A stretch of DNA of 64,000 nt, from positions 7,442,779 through 7,506,778 of the forward strand of contig OY986971.1 in NCBI GenBank assembly GCA_963920575.1. Direction: 5' to 3'. The stretch comes from Narthecium ossifragum. Taxonomy: Eukaryota > Streptophyta > Magnoliopsida > Dioscoreales > Nartheciaceae. The translations under genes were made by a program, and so were the position numbers. The notes under the pieces were generated by a model. That model ran no database searches, was not told the DNA's origin, and saw nothing but the letters and a program-made list of their open reading frames with translations. Below are positions 32,347-45,794 of this stretch, in pieces. Within the stretch, counting starts at the first letter, position 1. Every line of letters starts with the position of its first letter.

Positions 32347-34440
32347 ATGTGTCATATCTGTATGGAAATTGGACCTGACGGGATGGTGGTCTCTAGGATA
32401 GGTTTAGACGCTCACAGTGCTAACGCCGATCACGGCGATGCACCACATATCAAGGATGCTAGTAATAATGAACAATCACAACCAGAATTTAGTAAAAGGA
32501 CCATATATCGTAGTGTGGAGCGTGGTGGTCCATCGATTGGAGATGGTTAAGATTATGAGACAATTACTAGTCAGATTGCTCGTTTGACAGTCGAAGAAGC
32601 TTTAAACGCCAAATAACAAAACCTCGGCAAATCATATCAATTTAGCTTTAAAGCCTTTTATTGACATTATGCAAAACTTTATGGCGTGGTACAAATCAAA
32701 TGCTAGTAATGTCAACAGGCCGAATAATGATAGTAATGTCAATAAACCAACAACAACATCAGCCCAAATTGACAAAATACAAATTCGATTAACTGGATAA
32801 ATGGGCATAATCAAGGTTTTCCTCTAAACACTAAAATTGGGTCTGAGACGAATAATGGGTTTGTTTTGCTGAACAATCCTCCCATCGGCCAAAACATAAA
32901 TGGCCAAAATAATCAAGTTGGGTGAAATGGGCAAAATAATAATGATCAAGTGCCTAGGGGTAACTTGAATGGAAATAATGTTAATGCATAGAGGTCAAAT
33001 ATGGACAGGCAAATGCCTAATAGCCCTCAGAATGGATATATATATGCCTAACTTTAATCGAGCAATGCCAAACATGATCAGTGTTCCAACATCAAACTGC
33101 AATCTAAGTCCTCAAAATAGTGTTTGTCAAAATTTTACGCCTCCACCGTTTAATCCAAACGATCAATTTTTTTGGAATAATGTCATTGGCTTTATTTCAT
33201 AAAATGTACAAAATAATGTTGCATGCAAAGGACCAAATAATAACGTGCAAAGAAATGAAAACTTTAACTAATTTGGTCAAACTAACAATGGCCAAAGGAT
33301 GGTTGAAATCTCTCAACAAACATGTATCGGGCAAATGAAATGCCTTATACGAATGTTCGCATGCTTGGTGAACATCAATATAATCATGTTTATAATAACT
33401 CTTTGTTTGATCAATTAAATATCCTGCGTGAGCAAGTGGTCGATATATTACAAGAACAAATCGATTTAGGGAAACTGACTATAAGACCAACATATGGAAA
33501 GTCATACCCTAATTGGATCGACCAAATGTGCCCATTCCCAAGAAACTATAAGGTTCCAGAATTTACCATGTTCACAGGTGTGGACGAAACCATTGAACAT
33601 ATCGGCAAGTTTTCCATGTAGTGTGGAGAAGTGAGTGATTTTATCAAGCTTAGACTTTTTCCAAACTCACTATCAGGGGTAGCTTACTCTTGGTTTATAA
33701 AATTACCGTCAAATTCAATACAAAATCGGCAACATATGGAATATGCATTCCATTTTCATTTTTATACAACAGAACCAGAAATAACAATAGCCGATTTAGC
33801 TTAATTAAGATAGCGGCCAGAAAGAAAATATGGAGGCATTTCTCCACAGGTTTAAAAGAATATAGAGCAAATGTTTTATCCCTTTACCCGGGAGAGAATT
33901 TGATAAAATCGCCCAAGGAGAATTATCTTTTGAAGTAAAGAAAAAGTTAAAAAATACTTCCAATTAACCACCAACGCAACATGATATGAATGTCTGCTAC
34001 ATGAAGAAGAACAAATGAAAAGTTCTTCTAAATGGACTTATTATAATGATCCCAATTATGAAATAAATCACATAGAGTCACTGGACACGATGATTGTGAA
34101 TGTGATTACAATATGTGTTTGGTCAAATTAATTAAAGGTCAACCATATACCTGCAGAGCGTTAACAAGAATTGAGAAAGAATTAAAAGGAAAAGAAATAT
34201 CAAAGGTTGGAAAAAGGCATATACGAAAATTTTTGTTTGACGTCTCCAAAGCCGACCAAATCTTTGATCAATTGCTAAAAGAAAAAAAAATTAAATTGAA
34301 TGATAGACATGTCCTGCTAAGCTCTGATGAAATAAAGGGTAAAAGATATTGTAAATGGCACAACACATGGACCCATCATACTAATAAATGTTTGAATTTT
34401 CACAATGTTTTGTAGGACGCAATTGACTCAACCAGGATCA
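32347..34440 (+). pseudogene. Gypsy gag pseudogene
   Basis: Coding-like sequence with several stops. The capsid part is clear at 33,540-33,850: 'YKVPEFTMFTGVDETIEHIG', 'FIKLRLFPNSLSGVAYSWF' (with a frameshift between them near 33,690), as in the Retrotrans_gag family. A later part (34,320-34,440) has CKWHNTWTHHTNKC, the Cys/His arrangement found near the end of Tat-lineage gag. It would form the particle in active relatives. Not functional here. Confidence 0.75.
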
Positions 34441-35757
34441 ACTTTCCTGCTAAGGACATGAAGATCGACAAAAATTCATTTCCCAAAAATGTTGATGTTG
34501 CGATGGTATTCACTGACGTCACCAATTTGAGACCCCCTAAGTTCAAGCTTGCGATCGATGAAGCTTAGGATGAAAATCGTTCAGGAGTATGTACTCGGCT
34601 CGGCGAAGAGAAAGGCCAAGAGATTTGCCAAATTCTACATCTTTACCCTAGGTATTAAAAGGATGTTAATTGTCGTATGTCTTCGAAGCAGATTCATCAG
34701 TATTATCGACCAACACAATTGCAGTGGTATAGAGTAAAAGCCCAAGGGTTTCTCATCCACGAAGCTTGAAGCCACAACCATATGTGCCAAATAAAAGGCA
34801 TAATCATAATTTTAACCCTCGATGATTCATTCCCATCAAAGAGATTACCATAACTCAATATCATCGCTACCAAAAGAAGTATGGCAAGATGATGAGAGCT
34901 CGTCAAGTCCAAGATGAAAGTCAAGAGCAGACTGAAGATAAAATGGAGTTGGAGAACAACACTGTTGTCTCCAAAGTGGAAGAAAAATATAAGAGTAAGT
35001 TCCATCGCCTAAAGAAAGATGAAGATGAAGACTATGAAGGTCCTCCCATGAAACAATTCGATAGCTTGCCGCCAAGTGTCACCAACCACTATATTTTGCC
35101 TAGTGGTTTTGGACAAACATGTCCTACAGAAAGTGATTCGGAGATCTCTGATATGGGCAAAGACATAGAAGCATGCGCCACATTGGTCGATGATAACGTT
35201 AGCCAATCATCTTTAGCTATACTAGTGGATGAAGACGAAGAATATGAAGAAATAAAAGTAGTAGATGTAAGGGGTGAAGCATGGGGAATGGGCATGTCTA
35301 ATGATTGACTTCTTAAGGATCTTTACGAGGAAGGTAACCTTGCAGTTGGCCCAGTTAGTCATTCAAGTCACAGATTTGATTACCTCACAGTGTATGGAGA
35401 ATTGAAGATAAAGCGACTGGTCAAGAAGACACCTCCGGTGGCTGAAATAGCATCAATATTGACCAACATCCAAACTGAACCAGTTGAAGTTCCAATCATA
35501 TCCGATGTGACAAATAAGTAAACAGAAGAAGGATGGATTGAGATAAAAGTTCCAATCAAGGTTCAAGAAAAAGCAATAAGGAGAAAAATATCCCACAACA
35601 GCTGATTATAGAACTACATAAAGTTGATAACCCAACCATTACGACATTGGTAGAAACATGTGGGAAATCTGATTTCTTAATGTGCTATGGTGATCCAGTG
35701 GTTAAGATGTGGGTTCCAGAAGTTGAAGCTGCAAAATATAATTAACGGACAGAGCCT
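34441..35757 (+). pseudogene. Gag-protease linker region
   Basis: Broken coding-like sequence. The longest frame (34,889-35,308) is very acidic and glutamate/aspartate-rich ('DEDEDYEGPP', 'VDEDEEYEEIKVVDV'), typical of the variable stretch between gag and protease in this lineage. No catalytic domain is visible. Confidence 0.5.
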
Positions 35758-36484
35758 TTGCCAATCATACCAACTGGCTGGGGAGATGAGGAGATTCATG
35801 AAGTAGCCAAAGTTGACCCAAAACTTAAGAATGTGGCACAAGAGGCCGGTCCATCGGCCAAGCATCAGAAGAAAATATTGATTCCAGAAGGCAAGTTCGT
35901 GTTTGACAAGTCACCTGAAATGATGGTAAGGCATTTAAGACCTCTTTATATAAATGCCGAGATAAATGGGGTCTCAGTGAACAAAATGTTGATCGATACA
36001 GGAGCAACATACAACACCATTCCATATAACATGACGAAGAAATTGGCCAAGTCAAAATCAGATTTGATACTTACAGAGATTACTCTCACATGATTCAGTG
36101 GAATTGCAGCACCATCTGAAGGCATCCCTTCATTAGACATCAAAGTGGGGAGTGTGACAAGAGCAACATCGCTCTTTATTATGGACTCAAATACAAGTTA
36201 CAATATACTGTTTCGCCGAGATTGGATTCATTCCAGTTAGTGTGTTCCTTCTTCTCTTTATTAGTGTTTATTCTTTTGGTACGAAGAAGGTAAGGTTGAA
36301 TATGTCATGACAGACAATATGCTATTCAGCACGACCACCCATGCAGTGGAAGCCTCATTTTATAACTGCAATTATGAACCCCTTACATATTCATGGAAGT
36401 GAATGAAAGCCTAAGAGCTTTCTCCGAGAATGATGGAATCATCAAGGCTTGTGTGGTCGATTTATTTGATCTAGTAAGATCAAC
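35758..36484 (+). pseudogene. Retroviral-type aspartic protease remnant
   Basis: The active-site motif LIDTGATYN is at about 35,992-36,018 and the second hallmark appears as ILFRRDWIH (normally ILLGRDW) near 36,207-36,233. Stops after 'TEITLT' (36,091-36,093) and after 'WIHSS' break the frame. The domain would cut the polyprotein in an active element. The sequence runs on to the edge of the nested LTR at 36,490. Confidence 0.8.
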
Positions 36485-37982
36485 TTCCGTGTGTTGACAC
36501 CGATTTTGACTAGACCAAAATGTTGCAATATTTATGTAGCAATTTTGACTATATAGCGCATGCCCCGGTTTATTTGAGCCAAAAAACATTAAATAGACTC
36601 AAATAAGCCCTATAAATGCTTTTCATGATTTTGATGGCATCCTGCATGAACAAGTGGAACAGGGACATTTGGTTAATTTCACTCGCCTAAGGGTATATCA
36701 GGAATTCGAGCCAAAAAAATGCCTGGATTTCCAATTACATTCCACAATGACCTTACATAGGTTTGTCAGCATCCTAAATAAGCTATATAAATGTAGGGGT
36801 ATCCTGGTATTTTTAACACATAAGGAGTCATGTTAGAAACTCAAACGAAAATGCGTAATTAGATTACCTAATTATGTCCCGATTGACTTAACTCAGTTTT
36901 GATGGCATCTTACATGAACCAGAGATATAAGGGGCATTTCGATAATTTCAACTCGCCAGGGATATTTATGAAGATATGATAAAAATACACACTCCATATA
37001 TCTTACATCAACCCTTAGATAGCCACATTCCATATAAACCAGAAAATCTAAAGGTATTTTCCAAGCCGTCTATGATAGGGCCATTTTGGTCATTTCCAAC
37101 TCTCAAAAGATGGTTATATTCACGCATATCAACCTCCAAGGTCCCGTCCACCTTTAGGTTATTTTCGTCCAAAGTATATATGGACAATACATGAGCCACA
37201 ACCAAAGAGGTATTTTGGACATTTAGCCCCCAGGGGTGTTCTGGTCATTCTACCTTGGTCATGCAGCCCTAAGGGGTAAAGTGGTCAATTTACATCTTCA
37301 TAGAATGTAGCAACCCAAAATATGGTCATTCTGCTTTTCAGGGGTACTTCAGTCCAAAATACATATGAACCGATGAAAATGGTATTTTGGTAACCCTACA
37401 TTTAACAAAACCCCCAACCCAAGATTCTCCTCTCAGATCCGGTACCGCCAGTTCCCAACGCCACCGTCTATTAAAAATTTGAATGGACATTCAAAATTCG
37501 AGTAAATATTTAAAATTTAAACAAGTGAAACGAGTCAAACGGATATATAAAATTTAAATTGACATGAAAGAAAAAAATATCCAAATTACAAGAGATCACG
37601 TCAGAACATCTCCTTCATAGCCATTCTATACCATTTAAAATGGGTTCAGCCAAATATAGTTGATTGATATCCCTAATTGGTATTTTTGGCTAGCTGTCTA
37701 TCCTTATATGAAAGGATAAGCATCCTCTAATGCAATCAGCACTCCCTTGATTAAGGATGGAGAATTCCCTTCCATACAACAAATACACACCATTCACTCC
37801 TCATGCCTATAAATAGAGGGAAGGGGGTTGGCAGATATAATAAAAAGGAGGATGCTGAGGCAGGGGGCTGAGGAGATTGAGAGAAGGAGGAGAAGGGGAC
37901 CGACCGCCGGCTCTCTCGGATGCTCAGGCAGGAAAAAAGGACGCGGCGCATCCTCTTTGTCGCTCGGGCACCCAGCGCATCT

Positions 37983-40900
37983 TGTGAGGGCCCGTACCTC
38001 CAACCCGGTCTGACTGCGTTAGGTTGAGGGTCTGATTTTGTAGTTTGGCTCGGTTGGCCTTGGGTTACGATCGGTTAATCGCATCGTTATTTTTGGACCC
38101 AAAGGGAAATTTGGTAAAATTGCGCCTTGGTGGTCGGTTTCACACTGACGTAGTGCACACACGGCTTTGGATTGATGAATGTTATTGATTAGAACCTTAA
38201 GGGCGCTTCCGATCGGAAGATCGGAGCACGATCGGGAAAGATCAAAATGGACGACTATGATCGATTCCAGCTTTCTATATAGACCCTTCTCTTTTCTCTC
38301 TCTTCTCTTTCCTTTCTCTTTTCTCTTCCTCTCTTTCGTTGGCTGCCGGATTGTCCGGTTGTGGCGTTTCGGCGTGGATCCGTGACAATCAGAGTTGAGG
38401 ATCTTGTAGATCACTTGCACGTCTATACATGAAGGTGTTTCTATCCGATTCCGTTTAATTGGTGATTGTAGAATTGCGTTTTAGTGATTTGGTGTTGTTT
38501 TGTCTATTGGAATGATTCCAATTCTTGTATTCTAGTTCAAAGCTACATTTGAAGATTGCTATTGAATTGATTCTGTATTCTTTCGGACGAATTCCGTATT
38601 TTCATCGATTTCTGGACTAGATCGACTCAGATATGATATTTCAAGATCTAAATTTTGATTTTATTGTATGAGTGAATCCCCTACCACCTAATCTACCTTT
38701 CCTTAAAGTTTGAATGGATTTTGTCTCCGTTTAATAGATCAAATATAGGAAATTCATGTTTTCGTCGATTTTGTCGGGTTTTGTCAAATTTGTCTTAAAT
38801 CCAAAGATTTGCTAATCCTAAGTTGGATTACTTAGTACCAATAGATTCCCCACCTCCAATTGCATATTCCCTCCAAGTTTCGTTTTAATCCGATGAGTTT
38901 TGATCAATCGAATCCACAAAATTAGATTTTTGGCACTATTCATATGTGCTGCCGGGATATCGATCTTTTAGTGGTCACATAGGCTGCTGAATATGAAGGA
39001 TTGATCTTCATGGGTATGAAAATCGATCTCTTCTATTGACAAAGGGCATGCATAGAGAGGTTCGATTTTCTTGAGAGAGAAGATCGATCTCCTTGAATAG
39101 GCCTTACTGTTGTATGAAAGATCGATCTTTTTGGGTAGAAGATCGATCTCTTATGTGCTAGCAAGGAGATTTTCTGTTTTTAGCTGAACAGTCGTGTTCA
39201 TGCTCGATTTTTGGTTTCTGTACGCATGATCTCGTAAAACTTTCAAAATTAAAGTTGTACATCATTGAGTCTTCTTTCAATGACCGATGACCTCATAATT
39301 TTATGATTTTTCTATGGTTTATGGAGAATTATTTTGTAAACTACGATGAAGCAGAGTTTAAGGGACGATCGATCTTCTTGTGTAGAAGATCGATCTCTTA
39401 TGCGATTGCTAAAATTGACTCATATTTCAATGATTTTGGTTTTCTTTCAATACGGACGTCTTATATGTTTTTCCCAATGTCATGTAATGATTAGTATGAG
39501 ATTTAAATTGGGATTTTGATGAATTCATGTTCTAATTTTGCGACGACTCGTATAATGGATTGGGTTACCGAGATTTGCCAATTTCAAGAAGTTTCATGTT
39601 AAGTATGCATTTAATTGTTTGTGTTTGCTTTTTTTTGCTTTCCTAACCACTTGTACATAGCCTTATAGGTCTTAGACCCATATGTGGGGTCAGACCCTTT
39701 AATATGCATTGTGGTTAACCGGGAGAGTGATTACTCTAGGGAATGTGTAGAATAAATGAGCCAAAGGTGTGCACTACTGCTTTAATTATTGCCCAACGGA
39801 TTGTCGGCGTGCGCCGGGGACGGTAGCATAGAATAATTTAATTGTTGCTTGAATGGTTGATTGTTTGGTTATGTGGTTGGTAGTCCTATCGTTGTATTTG
39901 TAGATCAGTTATCTGCGGGATAACTGTGAAACCTTAGCCTGTCGAGTGCCGGAGTATATTGAAGGTTATTATATAACGGCGTTTTCGATTGTTTTTTAAG
40001 AATAAGGTTGGATTCTTTATAATATAGTAGCTTAACTTGTTGAATTCATATGATGATGTGTCATATAGTGACATTTAAATTAGATGTTTGTATAGGTTAA
40101 TGCATTGTATGCATTAGAGGCATTTCAGGTTAGGCGGGGCGATGGGTTGATCGTTGATCCGAGGGCTCGGGCAGCTCGGATCTAGATCTAGGATGGAGAA
40201 TGGGTAGCAAGGTCTAGGAGGTCATTGTATTTGATTGAAATATTGTATTCTTGAGGTTGGTGTCTAGCTGACCATAATTATTCTGATTAGGGTGTAGAGG
40301 TCGTTCAGGATTCCAGTCTCAGTATCTAATTTATGGGAAGTCATGCCCTGTTGTTCAGCGCTGGAGCGCTTGGTTGTAGAGAGAGGGACGGCTGTTGACA
40401 GTGGAGATCAACAAGCGCGTGCCTTGAGGTAGGTGGTGGACATGACGTGTCACACTCCGACCACCCACCAACTACCCGGTTTCTACCCTCAAGTCATCTG
40501 CCCCAGTACCCAGCTAATTATAATTTGTTCAAATTCGTAGTTGTAAATTTATTATGCATCGATGGGTTCAAACTGAGGAAATACAAGAGAGACTCTCGTA
40601 ATTTGCTTTTAGAAACAAGTTTAGGTTGTTCACGCCCTGATCTGGATGGGTTTTTTGGATCGGAGTGTGACATGACGTGAGTTTCCCCTAGAAATGAGAG
40701 GGAGTCCCAACATAGAGTAGAACCCTACTAATCTTTGTTGCTCACTCCTATCCGGGCTGCGTTTGTAGGTGCATGTGTCAGCTCTTCTTCCGTAGTACCA
40801 GCTGGACAGGCTTTTGGTGGCGCAGTGACTTCAAGAGGCGCTCGAGGATCCTGAGGTGTTGGTGGCTTCAACAGTTCCTTTTGTTATATATTACTTTTGA

Positions 40901-41156
40901 TAGATGTATTAAATGTATAATTTTCTCTCTTCGAGGATTAGATGTTTATGATATGTATTCGAGGAGTAAATTGTATAATTCTGAGGTTTTTATAAATTAT
41001 GTAATCTTGTTTACTCTAATGTTAATATGGAACTGTTATAGATAGAATTGTTCAAATTAGTTGTGATATTGTTATATAAATGCGCCAGAGAAGATTGAAA
41101 ATGTTTAGGTCCCTCACGTCCCGGCCCAGATAGGTTTTCTGGGTCGGGGTGTGACA
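37983..41156 (+). mobile_element. Solo Gypsy (Tekay/Del-like) LTR
   Basis: It starts TGTGAGGGCCCGTACC and ends GGGTCGGGGTGTGACA. The flanks CATCT (37,978-37,982) and CATCC (41,157-41,161) are a duplication with one mismatch. The 'GATCCGAGGGCTCGGGCAGC' block at about 40,158 and 'CTCACTCCTATCCGGGCTGC' at about 40,741 are shared with the other LTRs of this group. An extra segment near 40,445-40,675 repeats an LTR-end-like phrase (GATCTGGATGGGTTTTTTGG...GTGTGACA) and may be a small inner insertion. AGATCGATCT palindromes occur at 39,060-39,395. Confidence 0.8.
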
Positions 41157-41350
41157 CATCCTCTCCATTGCTCCGGCACCAGGCATACCCTTATCGGATC
41201 CGACACAAGGGGGGGCGTCGCCTACCATCGTGCGCAATATCAAGCTTGTGGCATCAACGGCCCGGAGAGATCTCCTCCAGCGACATCGCCATCTCACCTG
41301 ACGGTCTGGCGATGCAGCACTCCACCAGATCTTGGAGAACGGCGGTCCCG

Positions 41351-41426
41351 CGATGTAGCTCTAGCCCCTTCACTCACTGCACGACCCGCGACGTAGCTCT
41401 AGCCCCTTCACTCGCTGCACGACCCA
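41351..41426 (+). repeat. 38-bp tandem duplication
   Basis: Two adjacent copies of CGATGTAGCTCTAGCCCC... (41,351-41,388 and 41,389-41,426) differ at three positions. They lie in the LTR-like DNA right of the inner solo LTR. Confidence 0.85.
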
Positions 41427-41544
41427 CGTCTCCAGCGAAGGTTCCAGGCAGCGCTGCCCTAGTTCCAGCTAGCTTCCTCGACAGCGACGGAGATCGGATC
41501 TAGGTGCTATCCCTATCTCCGTTGGTACTCCCTTGACTCCACCA

Positions 41545-41640
41545 GCTTTGACGCTCAGGCAACACTAGGTTTGACGCTCGGACAACACCAGCTTCACCGC
41601 TCGGGCAGCACAGGCTTCGACGCTCGGACGACGCCTTCCC
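41545..41640 (+). repeat. Degenerate tandem repeat of about 30 bp
   Basis: Units of the type TTTGACGCTCGGACAACACC follow each other about four times (GACGCTCAGGCAACAC, GACGCTCGGACAACAC, CCGCTCGGGCAGCAC, GACGCTCGGACGACG). Confidence 0.75.
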
Positions 41641-42449
41641 TGTTCCAGCTGCCACATCTCCTCGGCGGAAAAGCTTGGATCTAGGACGACTCTTCCCCAA
41701 CCCTGGTAGTCTCGAAGCTCCGGCAACAAAACTCAAACAACATTCCTCCAACTTCAGAGACTTCGAAATCCCGGCGATGAAGGTGGCGGTCTCATACCCT
41801 CACATTATTTTTATTTTTTAATGTAAGAGATTTATTTTATTGGATCTAGAATCAGAGGTGTTCCCTGCGGGGATGTAAACAATGGATTCACTAACTTGGC
41901 AATTCAAGGGTGTGGTGCCTGCAATGTCCTGTAATTCGAAATGTTTTGCTCGAAATAAAATAAAAATCTCGTCCCTACGAGATCGACGTTTTATTCACGA
42001 ACATCATGGTTTTCAATTCCGATTATGGGCGAACAATGGTCGAGCATTCTCTTAAATTAATGCAAAAGAAATTCAGAACCAGACCGCAATCACGACCTCA
42101 AAAGCCAAATTAATGGCTTACCAGTTAGAAACATTTGTGCATCAAGACATGAACAAAAAAGATTGCCTTAATGAAATTTCAGTCGAAGAAACTTAAGAAG
42201 TCTCAAATGGAAAGCAAGGTTACCTTCATGATCAGCAAACTGTTGGACCCCAATATAAGGTACAAATTAATTAATATTTTATATTCATATAAAGATTGGT
42301 TTACATGGGATTATGAAGAAATGCCTTGACTACATAGAAGTATAGTAGAGCACAAACTGCCTATTCGGTCAAATTTCAAACCACACAAACGACAACCAAG
42401 GAGATTTGCACCAAACATAATCTCAAAAATTAAAAAAAGGGATTGAATG

Positions 42450-43640
42450 ATTACTAAGAGCAAAAGTTATCAGAATGGCCAGATATATAGAATAGCTGTC
42501 AAACATTGTACCTGTTAAGAAGAAAAATGGCAAACTTAGGGTACATATTGACTTTAGAAATTTGAACTTAGTAACTCCTAAAGATGAGTACTTAATGCTA
42601 ACAGTAGATTCATTTGCTGATTCTACAGTAGGGTATGAAATATACTTTTTTATGGATGGATATTTTGGATATAATCAAATATATATTGTTGAAGAAGACG
42701 TGCATAAAATAGCTTTGAATGTCCTAGGCTATTAGGAAGTTTTGAATGGATAGTTATGCCATTCAGCCTAAAAAACGCTGGTGCTACAAACCAACGGAAA
42801 ATGAATTTGATTTTTCATAACATGATTAGCCATTTCATAGAAGTGTATGTGGACAATATTGTAATAAAATCACTGAAAGCAACCGATCATTTTGGTCAAT
42901 TAATTAGAGCCTTTAACCGAATGAGAGAATACAACTTAAAGTTGAACCCTTTAAAGTGTGCGTTTGGAGTGCAAGCTAGACATTTTCTTGGTTTTCCCAT
43001 CCATCAACGAGGTATTGAGCTTGACAAGAATAAAGCCCGATCAATTATGAATGTTAAACTACCAACTAACATAAAAGAACTGCAAAAGTTTTTGGTAATG
43101 TCAATTTTTTGAGACGGTTTATATCCAAATGTGCAGGGAAAACACAAGTGTTCTCCTCTTTGTTGCGACTGAAAAATGAAGACGAGTTCATCTAGGAAGA
43201 GCTACATCAAAGGGCATTTGAATGCCTGAAAATTTATCTGATGACGTAACTAGTTATAACTACAAAAACGGGTGAAACTCTCAAGCTATATATTGCTGCA
43301 GAAGACCGATCAATTGGAGGAATGCTTGCACAAGAAGGAAGAGATGGGGTGGAGAGAGCAATATATTACTTGAGTACACAATTGTTTCCTTATGAAAGGA
43401 ATTACTCGGCAATTGAAAAACTTTGTTTGGCCTTATGTTTTATGTGTACTATGTTAAGAGCCTACTTAAGGCCTGTTACTGTGTACCTTGTCTTCAAGTT
43501 TAATGTAATGAAGTTTTCATTGTCTCGACCAATTTTGCATCAAAGAATTGGTTATTTGGTGTCAACTTTAGAGAAATTTAACATTCAGTCTATATCTTTG
43601 AAATCTGTCAAAGGCCAAGCTTTAGCTGACTTTTGACTGA
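42450..43640 (+). pseudogene. Reverse transcriptase and RNase H remnant
   Basis: RT motifs in order: 'VPVKKKNGKLRVHIDFRNLN' (about 42,510-42,565), 'YFFMDGYFGYNQI' (first catalytic Asp), 'MPFSLKNAGAT' and YVDNIVIKS (about 42,846-42,872). The last should be YVDD, so a catalytic aspartate is lost. 'PLKCAFGV...FLGF' follows. RNase H appears as 'LYIAAEDRSIGGMLAQE' near 43,290-43,340, and 'YERNYSAIEKLCLAL', ending 'SVKGQALADF' at about 43,635. Stops and frameshifts occur before 42,756 and between 43,110 and 43,310. No integrase follows. This is a dead pol copy. Confidence 0.85.
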
Positions 43641-43689
43641 TACTGCCAATTTGGAGACATTCTCAACATTATTTGAAAAATGCTTCTCT

Positions 43690-44203
43690 TGGACAGTAGT
43701 CAAGTAGTCATGGTAAACGGGATGGATATCAGAACAAACTATGAATTGTTCCAATTTAAAATGGCTAAAAAATCGCATGCTTTCTTGTCAACCAATCTAA
43801 CCATCTCAAGGTAGGTACATTGTCAACTAGCAGAATGATTGAAACCAAAAGCGCATGGTACTGCCCAAGTTTGCTTCAGGTCGAACTGACGAGCGGCAAA
43901 GTGAGGAGAATATATCTCAACTCCGCATTTGTTGTTGGGCTTTCCATGGATACAATCAAAATGCATGTCTTGACCGACTAGAAAAGGAGCCCAAGCATCT
44001 CTGCTCTCTTGTATGCCCGTAATTTTAGATAGATCAAAGATAAATAATAAACAACTAGGATGTGATGCTGGCCGAATAGGTCGAGAGTTCTAGAAATCAA
44101 CCAGAGTATAGAAATAGCTGAATTTTTTTTTAACAGGCCAAGTGGCAGCAGGCATGGATGCATAAACATGTCCTTGAGTCTGAGCACATGACTCGTGAGG
44201 AGG
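43690..44203 (-). pseudogene. Antisense PMD gene, 3' fragment
   Basis: On the minus strand the frames read 'CAQTQGHVYASMPAATWPVK', 'FSYFYTL', then 'AWAPFLVGQDMHFDCIHGKP' and 'NNKCGVEIYSPHFAARQFDL'. They correspond to 'SARTEGHLYISSSF...FNYFYTS' and 'AWALFLVGRDLHF...NNKCGVEVYAPNLVARQFRL' of the PMD gene at 7,014. A stop and a frameshift lie near 44,090-44,000. The gene fragment starts only about 50 bp after the RNase H remnant on the other strand. The lysine-rich and coiled-coil parts of the other copy are missing here. Confidence 0.75.
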
Positions 44204-45001
44204 GATCTTCTCCTTCAAATGGGTTCTAGCATAGATGGAATGGCTTTCTAGACTCGGTTTGATCTGAATTTTTGATATGTTGTTTCAAATATAGGGTAAA
44301 GCTTACCTACAAATTTTGGTGAGATTTGGATGGATGTTGTTATAATTATGGCCTATTTTGTTATTTCAGGCTAAAAGTTGTAAATTGAAGATTTTAATGG
44401 GTTTTTGATATCCGTTTGAGCCAATTTTTAAATATATTGTTCTTGATGGCGAGTAGAGGTTACCTGCAAACTTTCATATGATTTGGATGAATTTATTGGT
44501 ATTTATGGTCTCTTTTCCATTTCAACCAATTCCTATTTTTTGATGCTCGATTAAGAGGATTTTGGATTTATTGCTTTCCGACCTCTATTTAATCTGAATT
44601 TTTGATATGTTGTTCTTGATACTTAATAGAGCTAATCTGGATATTGTGGTATTATTTTGATGAATTTGAAGGTAGTTCTGATCATTTTATTATTTCTGGT
44701 TGTAGGTAGTAATATGTGATTTTCATCTACTTCTTTTTCTCCGTTTGGACTAAATTTGGATATATGATTCTGAGCATGTTGATCACTATGATTTTCAATT
44801 TCATATCAATTTAAAAAAAAACGGAATCAAGAAGAGGTCAGCTGAGCTCGAGAGATCGGGGTCGAAAATTGCTTCACACTGGTCCACTCGCAACTTACAA
44901 TTGGATGGATTTAGTGAAAGCTATGACATTCTTATCTACTTACTAGTTTTATGCCATTTTAGGTTTTATGCTTGAATGTTATCATGCTACCTATTGTGTA
45001 G

Positions 45002-45002
<1 letters not shown>

Positions 45003-45054
<52 letters not shown>
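45003..45054. repeat. TA microsatellite, about 26 units
   Basis: An uninterrupted TA run inside the Gypsy LTR. Confidence 0.95.
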
Positions 45055-45058
<4 letters not shown>

Positions 45059-45567
45059 CTAATGGCCGAGCCTTACGTAGGCTTTTTGGTGAACCGGGGG
45101 AGTTATGCCCCCTGGGAATGTTTAGTCTAAATGTAAGTCTGATAGTGTGCCGTTGTTGAATGCTTAGTTATGTGAATGGTTTGGCATGTTTACATGTATG
45201 TTGGAATGTTAGTGAGCCCTTGGAGGGCTTAGGTACTTATCATGCATTTCTTATACAATGTTGAGACCTCTTATGATAGTATGTCATCATGTTGCATGCT
45301 TAGTTATATTAATGCGTATGTTCATGCATTTGTTTGCATTAGAAGTATAAGGCTAGGACGTAGGCAAATAGGTGTTTCGCCGATCCGTGCGATTCAGGTA
45401 CGCCGGATCTAGCTCTAGCGCCGAGCTTGGGTAGAACATGGTTTAGGACTTGATTATTGTCATTGATCGACTATGCTATCATTTGGGGATTATTATGTAA
45501 TTGAGCTTGGATATTGCTATATTTGGAGGTGTAGAAGTCGCGTCGGTTCTCCCGAGACAAGTGCAGC

Positions 45568-45794
45568 GCCCCCGTTTGGTTCGGGGTTAAGGGGAATAGG
45601 CATAAGGGGGGTTAGGGGTTAGATGGGGTTATAAAAAGATGGGGTTAAGGAATGGGGGTAAGAAAAAGTAGAGACGAATGGGGTAGGTGGAATAGTGTTA
45701 ACCCCGTAATCATTATCTTGGTGTTTAGATAAAAAGTAAGGATAAGGGGGGATAAAGTAGGGTTATCCCCCTTATCCCTCAACCAAACGAGGGC
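45568..45794. mobile_element. Small MITE in the Gypsy LTR
   Basis: The inverted ends are GCCCCCGTTTGGTT and AACCAAACGAGGGC. The inside is rich in GGGGTTA and AAGGGG motifs. Related LTRs lack this segment, so it is an insertion. The superfamily is not certain; no clear duplication was found. Confidence 0.75.

Larger units (their letters stand above)
36490..42016 (+). mobile_element. Putative solo LTR splitting protease from RT
   Basis: Protease-side coding sequence stops at about 36,489 and Tat coding-like sequence resumes at about 42,017. The insert starts TGTGTTGACACC and ends GGTTTTCAA, with TTCCG at 36,485-36,489 and 42,017-42,021. The end CAA is not a canonical CA, so the exact edges are provisional. 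It contains no gag or pol. A nested Tekay-like solo LTR occupies 37,983-41,156. Net length is about 2.35 kb. Confidence 0.6.

Noticed and set aside
41151..41751. Open frames of 81-111 codons near 41.2-41.7 kb
   Set aside because: Tandem-repeat, GC-rich LTR sequence; no recognisable domain.
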